Below are positions 1 to 5,303 of a stretch of 5,303 nt of DNA, piece after piece. Both the position numbers and the translations under genes were made by a program. The stretch lies in NCBI GenBank assembly GCA_013695775.1, contig JACCZV010000186.1, positions 1 through 5,303 of the forward strand, written 5' to 3'. Within the stretch, counting starts at the first letter, position 1; each line of letters begins with the position of its first letter. Origin of the DNA: Chitinophagales bacterium (GTDB lineage Bacteria; Bacteroidota; Bacteroidia; Chitinophagales; UBA10324). The notes beneath the pieces were generated by a model. The model saw only the letters and a list, made by a program, of their open reading frames with translations, was not told where the DNA came from and searched no databases.

Positions 1-1641
1 GCTGCTTTTGAAAAAGGAGATCCTTATGCATTATATTGGGAAACGCCGCCGCAAACAGCATCCATTGTTTGGGAGACCAACTATGAATGGAAAGATGGTG
101 CATGGATGCATGATCGTAAAATCAAGAATAAGCTTTCTCAACCCTTTTCAGTTTATGAAGTGCACTTAGGTTCATGGCGAAGAAGCCCTGACAATCCTGA
201 TAAGGTACTCGATTATCAACAATTGGCAGAGGACCTGTCTACATATGTAAAGCAGATGAATTTCACACATGTAGAATTACTGCCTGTAATGGAACACCCA
301 TATTACGGATCATGGGGGTACCAGGTCACCGGCTATTTCGCACCTACCTCACGCTTTGGTACGCCTCAGGGTTTTATGAAGATGATAGATCAGCTTCATC
401 AGGATGGAATAGGTGTGATACTCGATTGGGTTCCATCCCACTTTCCCGGTGATGGCCACGGCCTGGTCTATTTTGATGGAACCGCTCTATACGAACATGA
501 AGATCTGCGAAAGGGATTTCATCCTGACTGGAAAACTCACATATTCAATTATGGCAGAAACGAGGTGCGCTCTTTCCTGCTAAGCAATGCTTGCTTTTGG
601 TTACATCATTATCATGCAGATGGATTGCGAGTGGATGCGGTGGCTTCAATGATTCATCTCGACTATTCAAGAAAGGAGGGTGAATGGGAGCCTAATATTC
701 ATGGCGGCAGGGAAAACCTGGAAGCCATCTCATTGCTTCGTGAATTAAATACAGAGGTGCATAAGAAATTTCCGGATGTACAGATAATAGCAGAAGAGTC
801 CACTGATTTCCCAAAGGTAACATGGCCGGTAAAAGATGGCGGCCTCGGCTTCAGCATGAAATGGATGATGGGCTGGATGAACGATACACTAAAGTATTTT
901 TCACATAATCCCATTTTTAGAAAATTTCATCACAATGAGATTGTCTTCAGCATCATGTATGCATTTTCGGAAAATTTCATGTTGCCGCTCTCACATGATG
1001 AGGTAGTGCATTTAAAAAAATCCTTGCTAAGTAAAATGCCGGGCGATGAATGGCAGCAGTTTGCAAACGTGCGCACCCTGCTGGCTTACATGTACACACA
1101 TCCGGGTACAAAATTACTTTTCATGGGCAACGAATTCGGACAGCTCCGCGAGTGGAACCACGAGCACAGCATAGACTGGCATTTGCTTAAGTTAGCTCCG
1201 CATAAAGGATTGCAGCAATTGATGAGAGAGATCAACATATTATATACTTCTGAGCTGGCACTTTACACCAGGAGTTTTTCTTCCGATAGCTTTGAATGGA
1301 TGAAAGTGGATGATGCGGATAACAGTGTGCTTATATATTGTCGCAAGGGATTGAAAAAAACGGATGTCATCCTCATTGCATTGAACCTGACACCTGTTCC
1401 AAGATATGGATATCGTACGGCTGTTCCACTAAAAGGGCAATGGCTTGAAATTATGAACACAGATGATCTGCATTATTGGGGCAGTGGATTTCAAACCCGA
1501 GGTCATGTACAAGCGCAACAGGTACAATGGGATAAAAAGAAATATTCAGTAGTGATAGATCTCCCGCCTATGGCAGCACTCATATTTAAGTTTGATCCGG
1601 CAAAAAGAAAAAGAATGGTGGTTTCAAAAAAGGCAGGTTAA
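1..1641 (+). CDS. glgB: 1,4-alpha-glucan branching enzyme GlgB, 5' end outside the window
   Basis: The frame is open from base 1, so the first ATG in it (106) is internal and the real start lies upstream. The 546 visible residues begin at the end of the N-terminal CBM48-type domain ([19 protein letters not shown]) and run into the GH13 barrel with EVHLGSWRR and [18 protein letters not shown]13 landmarks are intact: DWVPSH (Asp codon 424), the nucleophile Asp in [10 protein letters not shown] (codon 634), the acid/base Glu in IIAEEST (first Glu, codon 793) and the transition-state Asp in LSHDEVVH (codon 997). A C-terminal beta domain follows, ending in a basic [12 protein letters not shown] tail. 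By family knowledge the enzyme cleaves alpha-1,4-glucan chains and re-attaches them as alpha-1,6 branches during cytoplasmic glycogen synthesis. Family members without the extra N1 domain have roughly 630-670 residues, so about 100 are missing here. No other glycogen gene is visible. Identification is secure; activity is inferred from the intact catalytic residues. Confidence 0.96.
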   Translation, partial: AAFEKGDPYALYWETPPQTASIVWETNYEWKDGAWMHDRKIKNKLSQPFSVYEVHLGSWRRSPDNPDKVLDYQQLAEDLSTYVKQMNFTHVELLPVMEHPYYGSWGYQVTGYFAPTSRFGTPQGFMKMIDQLHQDGIGVILDWVPSHFPGDGHGLVYFDGTALYEHEDLRKGFHPDWKTHIFNYGRNEVRSFLLSNACFWLHHYHADGLRVDAVASMIHLDYSRKEGEWEPNIHGGRENLEAISLLRELNTEVHKKFPDVQIIAEESTDFPKVTWPVKDGGLGFSMKWMMGWMNDTLKYFSHNPIFRKFHHNEIVFSIMYAFSENFMLPLSHDEVVHLKKSLLSKMPGDEWQQFANVRTLLAYMYTHPGTKLLFMGNEFGQLREWNHEHSIDWHLLKLAPHKGLQQLMREINILYTSELALYTRSFSSDSFEWMKVDDADNSVLIYCRKGLKKTDVILIALNLTPVPRYGYRTAVPLKGQWLEIMNTDDLHYWGSGFQTRGHVQAQQVQWDKKKYSVVIDLPPMAALIFKFDPAKRKRMVVSKKAG

Positions 1642-1739
1642 AATTGAGAGCATCAAAATCTCCATGCAGATATCGCTGTATATTAATCTGAACGAAAAAA
1701 GTGTCTCACCCGATCCTCATTTTCGCCGCCTTTTTGCTG

Positions 1740-1747
1740 TATCTTTG
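1740..1747 (+). promoter_or_regulatory. Bacteroidota-type -7 promoter element before uvrA
   Basis: TATCTTTG is an exact match to the Bacteroidota -7 consensus TAnnTTTG. It ends 11 bases before the uvrA ATG. A -33 TTTG is not clear at the usual distance: the nearest candidate is the T-rich stretch around 1720-1724, with a short spacer. With a start site 4-7 bases after the box, the transcript would begin near 1751-1754, leaving a 5' leader of only about 5-8 bases. A six-base consensus occurs by chance a few times in a window this size, so the support is its position in the gap and nothing more. Confidence 0.45.
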
Positions 1748-1758
1748 CCCGCTTTTTT

Positions 1759-4641
1759 ATGCCTCAAGCAACATCTCAAATTAACCCTAAAGTTGCTATA
1801 TCTGAAGTCAGCAATCCGGAGATAGAATTCCTGGAAGTGCTTGGCGCCCGCGTTCACAATCTTAAAAACATTGATGTAAGGATTCCAAGAAACAAGCTGG
1901 TAGTCATCACAGGCATCAGTGGCAGCGGGAAATCATCTCTTGCTTTTGATACAATATATGCTGAGGGACAACGCCGCTACATGGAGAGCTTTTCCTCTTA
2001 TGCCCGACAATTCCTGGGTGACCTTGAGCGCCCCGATGTAGACCAAATTACAGGATTAAGTCCTGTTATCTCCATTGAACAAAAGACTGTTAACAAAAAT
2101 CCGCGTTCTACTGTAGGCACCATCACTGAGATCTATGATTTCATGAGGCTTCTCTATGCCCGCGCCGCCGATGCTTATTCTTATGAGACCGGTGAAAAAA
2201 TGGTGCATTACACCGAAGAGCAGATCATCAGTCATATCAAAGAAAATTTTAAAGGTGAAAAAGTTCTTCTGCTTGCCCCTCTCGTGCGCGGCAGAAAAGG
2301 TCATTATCGTGAGTTGTTTGAGCAGGTCCGTAAACAGGGTTATTTAAAAGTGCGCGTGGATGGCGTAATCTCTGATCTGAAGGAAAAGATGCAGGTAGAC
2401 CGCTATAAGGTTCATGATATTGAAGTAGTAATAGACCGGCTTCAATTAAATGAAAAATCATTCGACCGACTTCAAAAATCTGTTGCCCTAACATTGAAGA
2501 TGGGAAAGGGCATAATCATGGTGATTATGGCGGATGATGAAAGCAAAGCATTAAGCCTAAGCAAAACGCTGATGGACCCTTCATCAGGAATTTCCTATGA
2601 TGAGCCTTCACCCAATACATTCTCTTTCAACTCTCCTTACGGCGCATGCTCACACTGCAAAGGATTGGGTTTTGTATACGAGATCAACAGAGATGTGATC
2701 ATTCCTGATGATTCAAAAAGCATCAACGAAGGTGGCATAATCCCTCTCGGAGAAGTACGGGATAATTTCATCTATCAGCAGGTGCGCGCCATTGCTGTCA
2801 GAAATAAATTCACGTTAGCCACTCCAATAAAGAAAATACCAAAGGAAGCACTGAACATGATCCTCTACGGATCGAAAGAGGAGAAAGTGGATGTCTCACT
2901 CAACTTCGATGATGCCGGCGAATCGTATTCTACAGAGTTTGAAGGGCTGGTGAATATGATCTATCGATACTACCGCGACACCGGGTCTGATGGGTTGCGC
3001 CGCTGGGCGGAAGAATTTATGGACGCGGTGCCATGCCCTATCTGCAAGGGTTCGAGGCTAAAGCAGGAATCTCTTTTTTTTCGCATCAATGAAAAGAATA
3101 TTGCGGAACTCTCAAAAATGAGCATTGCAGAACTTCAAACATGGTTCAATGGATTGGAGGAACATTTATCTGACCGGCAATTGCAGATTGGCCGCGAGGT
3201 AGTGAAAGAAATTCGATCGCGCATCAGCTTTCTTATGGATGTAGGGCTTGAATATCTTGCGCTGAACCGTCCGTCTCGCTCACTCTCCGGCGGTGAGTCG
3301 CAGCGCATCCGGCTTGCTACCCAGATCGGTTCGCAGCTTGTTGGAATCACCTATATACTGGATGAGCCAAGCATTGGCCTCCACCAGCGCGACAATCAGA
3401 GGCTTATTAAGGCTTTGCATGAGCTAACCGCTGTAGGCAACAGCGTGCTGGTAGTGGAGCATGATAAAGACATCATGCTTGCAGCAGATCATATCATTGA
3501 CATGGGGCCGGGTGCTGGCGAGCATGGAGGCTTCATTGTTTCCGAGGGTGTGCCCTCAGAATTCAATGGCCAGTCTACTGTCACAGTAGATTACCTTGCG
3601 GGAAGGAAGGAGATCAAAGTGCCGGTGGCGCGACGTGAAGGAAACGGCAAATCCTTATATCTCAAAGGGGCTACCGGGAATAATCTGAAAGATGTCTCTG
3701 TAACCATTCCACTTGGAAAATTGATTTGCGTAACCGGGGTCTCCGGAAGCGGCAAATCCACGCTGATCACAGAAACGCTTTATCCAATATTGAATCAATA
3801 TTTTTACAACTCCCGAAAAAAACCGCTTGCTTACAATACAATAGAGGGGTTGAAGCTCCTCGATAAGGTGATTGAAATCGATCAGTCACCGATTGGAAGA
3901 ACACCACGATCTAATCCCGCAACATATATTACTGTCTTCACGGATATCCGGGATCTGTTTGCTCAACTGCCTGAATCGAAGATACGCGGATATAAGACCG
4001 GCCGTTTTTCATTTAATGTAAAAGGCGGACGATGTGAAGATTGCCAGGGGGGCGGCATGAGACTAATAGAGATGAATTTTCTGCCTGATGTTTATGTCGA
4101 ATGTGAAAAATGCATGGGCAAGCGCTACAACCGCGAAACACTTGAGGTGCGCTATCGCGGAAAGTCTATCAGTGATGTGCTGGAGATGACTGTGGATGAT
4201 GCGGTAACATTTTTCGAAAACATGCCCAAGATCTATCGCAAAATAAAAACCATGCAGGATGTAGGGCTGGGCTACATCAGACTTGGACAGCAGGCCACCA
4301 CATTAAGCGGAGGAGAGGCCCAGCGCGTGAAGCTCTCTACAGAGCTTTCTAAAAAAGATACAGGTCAAACTTTTTATATTCTCGATGAGCCTACCACAGG
4401 ACTTCATTTCGAAGACATCCGGGTGCTGATGGAGGTGCTTAGCAAACTTGTTGATAAAGGCAATACGGTCTTAATTATTGAACACAATCTCGACGTGATC
4501 AAGCTCGCCGACCATATCATTGATCTTGGCCCTGAAGGAGGTGAAAAAGGTGGTTACATTGTAGCAGAGGGCACGCCAGAGATAGTTGCAAGGAATAAGA
4601 AAAGCTATACAGGAGAATTTTTGAAGAGGGAATTGGAGTAA
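1759..4641 (+). CDS. uvrA: UvrABC nucleotide excision repair system subunit A (excinuclease ABC subunit A)
   Basis: UvrA is the dimeric ABC-type ATPase that finds bulky DNA lesions and loads UvrB. The 960 residues carry both ATPase halves. Half I has Walker [10 protein letters not shown] (52-60), the UvrB-binding and insertion regions (about 130-425), signature LSGGESQR (509-516) and Walker [12 protein letters not shown] (532-542). Half II has Walker [10 protein letters not shown] (660-668), signature LSGGEAQR (849-856) and Walker [13 protein letters not shown] (872-883). Cys759/762 and Cys782/785 form the C-terminal C4 zinc module, with the glycine-rich GGG at 764-766. Cys297/300 and Cys426/429 are the matching pairs of half I, split by the insertion domain. 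Length is slightly above E. coli's 940, partly from about 22 extra residues before the conserved [15 protein letters not shown] 1759 is the only good start: no ATG or GTG lies between it and the conserved block. No Shine-Dalgarno is seen. All catalytic motifs are intact, so it should be functional. Confidence 0.98.
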   Translation: MPQATSQINPKVAISEVSNPEIEFLEVLGARVHNLKNIDVRIPRNKLVVITGISGSGKSSLAFDTIYAEGQRRYMESFSSYARQFLGDLERPDVDQITGLSPVISIEQKTVNKNPRSTVGTITEIYDFMRLLYARAADAYSYETGEKMVHYTEEQIISHIKENFKGEKVLLLAPLVRGRKGHYRELFEQVRKQGYLKVRVDGVISDLKEKMQVDRYKVHDIEVVIDRLQLNEKSFDRLQKSVALTLKMGKGIIMVIMADDESKALSLSKTLMDPSSGISYDEPSPNTFSFNSPYGACSHCKGLGFVYEINRDVIIPDDSKSINEGGIIPLGEVRDNFIYQQVRAIAVRNKFTLATPIKKIPKEALNMILYGSKEEKVDVSLNFDDAGESYSTEFEGLVNMIYRYYRDTGSDGLRRWAEEFMDAVPCPICKGSRLKQESLFFRINEKNIAELSKMSIAELQTWFNGLEEHLSDRQLQIGREVVKEIRSRISFLMDVGLEYLALNRPSRSLSGGESQRIRLATQIGSQLVGITYILDEPSIGLHQRDNQRLIKALHELTAVGNSVLVVEHDKDIMLAADHIIDMGPGAGEHGGFIVSEGVPSEFNGQSTVTVDYLAGRKEIKVPVARREGNGKSLYLKGATGNNLKDVSVTIPLGKLICVTGVSGSGKSTLITETLYPILNQYFYNSRKKPLAYNTIEGLKLLDKVIEIDQSPIGRTPRSNPATYITVFTDIRDLFAQLPESKIRGYKTGRFSFNVKGGRCEDCQGGGMRLIEMNFLPDVYVECEKCMGKRYNRETLEVRYRGKSISDVLEMTVDDAVTFFENMPKIYRKIKTMQDVGLGYIRLGQQATTLSGGEAQRVKLSTELSKKDTGQTFYILDEPTTGLHFEDIRVLMEVLSKLVDKGNTVLIIEHNLDVIKLADHIIDLGPEGGEKGGYIVAEGTPEIVARNKKSYTGEFLKRELE

Positions 4642-4656
4642 TAGTAATAAAATTTG

Positions 4657-4692
4657 CAATGGTGGCTGTTTCTAAGCTATTGATTATTTTTT
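4657..4692 (+). terminator. Possible Rho-independent terminator of uvrA
   Basis: CAAT (4657-4660) and GGCT (4664-4667), separated by a three-base bulge, pair with AGCTATTG (4675-4682) around a seven-base loop. This makes an eight-pair stem with one G-U pair. Four bases later comes a run of six T (4687-4692). It begins 15 bases after the uvrA stop, a sensible place for a terminator. The stem is AT-rich and bulged, so it is moderate at best. Confidence 0.4.
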
Positions 4693-4735
4693 ACTAACCC
4701 CCGGTTTCCTTAGCTAAACTTCGGCAGGAAAGATA

Positions 4736-4763
4736 TTGTAGTAAGAAGAATTGCTTAATTTTG
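4736..4763 (+). promoter_or_regulatory. Candidate Bacteroidota promoter in front of the hairpin cluster
   Basis: TAATTTTG (4756-4763) matches TAnnTTTG exactly, and TTG (4736-4738, within ATATTG) lies 17 bases upstream as a possible -33 element. A start site would fall around 4768-4771, exactly where the structured stretch begins. No protein gene follows on this strand inside the window, so if the promoter is real it would serve a non-coding RNA. Chance matches to this consensus are expected in AT-rich DNA. Confidence 0.4.
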
Positions 4764-4769
4764 TCATGC

Positions 4770-4855
4770 TGTCACGCAAAACTGAAAACCCAAATGACGT
4801 TTGGGAAACCTGAAAAAGGTAGCCGAAAGGCATAGGTTTTACGGACGGTTTTTTT
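4770..4855 (+). ncRNA. Candidate small structured RNA, unknown family
   Basis: This is a prediction from pairing and context; I do not recognise the family. Hairpin 1 is perfect: CCCAAA (4789-4794), loop TGACG, TTTGGG (4800-4805). Directly abutting it, AAACCT (4806-4811) pairs with AGGTTT (4834-4839), enclosing GCC-GAAA-GGC (4822-4831), a three-pair stem capped by a GNRA tetraloop. A run of seven T follows at 4849-4855. The five loop bases of hairpin 1 are complementary to TGTCA at 4770-4774 (one G-U pair), so a short pseudoknot is possible. A TAnnTTTG box lies just upstream. Weak points: no strong stem abuts the T run, ACGGTTT (4845-4851) could instead pair with AAACCGT (4884-4890), and no conservation data can be seen. 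It could also be untranscribed spacer or an mRNA-end structure. Confidence 0.3.
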
Positions 4856-4924
4856 ATTGATGCAGTTTGAAGTTCCATATTGTAAACCGTGGGTTACTTC
4901 TTAAAGTATTATCAGTTAGATTTT

Positions 4925-5263
4925 TTAGTCCGGCACTTTCTGCAATGTAATGTGATAAATCAATTTTGCTTCTCTTAGATTCTGAAAGAAGGTGTAACCA
5001 TTCTTCTGATAACCCATTGCACCAAGAATGATGTCGCTAATTTGAAGTAAATCGCTTTGCTTCGATTCGACTGGTTCTATACCAATAAATGGATTGGAAC
5101 CGATTTGAAACTTTTTATTCATCCCAAAATTCAAAACCTTTTTTAGTGTATTTAGTTTATACCGCGTTTGCCGCTTATCAAGATGAACCACGAATCGTAC
5201 AAGATTTTCCCGGCTGCAATAAACTTTACCAAAGCAATGAAGTAATAGCTGATAGAGGTTCAT
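4925..5263 (-). CDS. DUF3800-like protein, C-terminal part only; probably truncated or frameshifted
   Basis: The frame encodes 112 residues from ATG 5263 (TTG 5293 would add ten). The arrangement matches the C-terminal half of DUF3800 proteins as I remember them: NLYQLLLHCF, then the strand VRFVVHLDKRQTRYKLNTLKKVLN, then VESKQSDLLQISDIILGAMGYQKNG, where a Ser-Lys pair precedes an L-Q-x-x-D helix. The normal family length is about 200-250 residues and the N-terminal D-E-S-G type motif is absent. In-frame reading stops at a TAA at 5297-5299. Another minus-strand frame is open from the window edge (5303) down to 5229 and reads LEAVHYE just before the join, which would align well if one frameshift occurred near 5261-5266. 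The gene is convergent with uvrA and its GC is low (about 36%). Molecular function of the family is not firmly established. It may be a pseudogene; a short expressed protein cannot be excluded. Confidence 0.5.
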   Translation of the reverse strand: MNLYQLLLHCFGKVYCSRENLVRFVVHLDKRQTRYKLNTLKKVLNFGMNKKFQIGSNPFIGIEPVESKQSDLLQISDIILGAMGYQKNGYTFFQNLREAKLIYHITLQKVPD

Positions 5264-5269
5264 AGTGAA

Positions 5270-5282
5270 CCGCTTCAAGCGG
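5270..5282. repeat. 13-base palindrome upstream of the DUF3800-like ATG
   Basis: CCGCTT-C-AAGCGG has perfect six-base arms around one central base, and flanking GAA (5267-5269) and TTC (5287-5289) extend the symmetry imperfectly. It lies seven bases upstream (minus strand) of ATG 5263 and a few bases from the suspected frameshift. It could be a small operator, a rearrangement scar or chance within coding sequence; the sequence does not decide. Confidence 0.3.
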
Positions 5283-5303
5283 CGTGTTCTCAAACTTTAG
5301 CCA

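Noticed and set aside
1646..1667. Weak pairings after glgB (GAGA with TCTC, GCAT with ATGC) as a terminator.
   Set aside because: Only four pairs each, mutually exclusive, and no T run follows. I see no convincing glgB terminator in the gap.
1592..1825. A 77-codon plus-strand frame spanning the glgB end, the gap and the uvrA start.
   Set aside because: It overlaps two well-supported genes in another frame, has no recognisable domain, and is explained as chance.
4705..4731. TTTCCT/AGGAAA inverted repeat with a 15-base loop.
   Set aside because: A six-pair AT-rich stem with a long loop and no adjacent T run; easily a chance occurrence.
4766..4813. A 15-codon plus-strand reading frame (MLSRKTENPNDVWET), a possible leader peptide.
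   Set aside because: Its ATG starts only three bases after the TAnnTTTG box, probably upstream of the start site. It has no ribosome binding site and overlaps the hairpin structure.
4770..4848. Resemblance to a c-di-GMP-I (GEMM) riboswitch: GTCACGCA, then AAACC before a hairpin ending GG, and later GGTAGCCG.
   Set aside because: The conserved second strand (GACGCAAAGCC type) after the first hairpin is missing, the second helix has the wrong layout, and no downstream gene is on the same strand.
1..5303. CRISPR arrays, tRNA or rRNA genes, insertion sequence ends.
   Set aside because: Read for repeated spaced units, cloverleaf-like elements and transposase frames; none was found.

Overview
The window looks like a chromosomal piece of a Bacteroidota bacterium, probably of the Chitinophagales/Sphingobacteriales type. 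This rests on the close, family-typical wording of the GlgB and UvrA proteins, on the lack of a clear Shine-Dalgarno sequence before uvrA, and on two exact matches to the Bacteroidota -7 promoter element TAnnTTTG, both placed between genes. No genus can be named from sequence alone.

Layout. Bases 1-1641 (+) are the 3' five-sixths or so of glgB, the glycogen branching enzyme; its start lies left of the window. A 117-base gap follows, with no convincing terminator but with a TAnnTTTG box just before the next gene. Bases 1759-4641 (+) are a complete uvrA, the damage-recognition ATPase of nucleotide excision repair. Bases 4642-4924 contain no gene I can support. They hold a plausible terminator for uvrA (4657-4692), a second TAnnTTTG promoter match (4756-4763), and directly after it a compact set of hairpins ending in a run of seven T (about 4770-4855), which could be a small non-coding RNA. 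Bases 4925-5263 (-) are a short reading frame resembling the C-terminal half of a DUF3800 protein. Its N-terminal half is missing or in another frame, and the window ends there.

How the parts relate. glgB (carbon storage) and uvrA (DNA repair) are unrelated housekeeping functions that happen to be adjacent on the same strand; uvrA appears to have its own promoter. The DUF3800-like frame converges on uvrA from the opposite strand. Base composition falls from about 48% GC in a 300-base sample of uvrA (3001-3300) to about 36% in the DUF3800 region (4921-5220), both hand counts, so the right end may be the edge of an accessory region. The left 4.6 kb is ordinary core genome. The parts worth a second look are the 4756-4890 RNA candidate, the broken DUF3800 frame, the almost leaderless start of uvrA, and the reduced cysteine set of UvrA.
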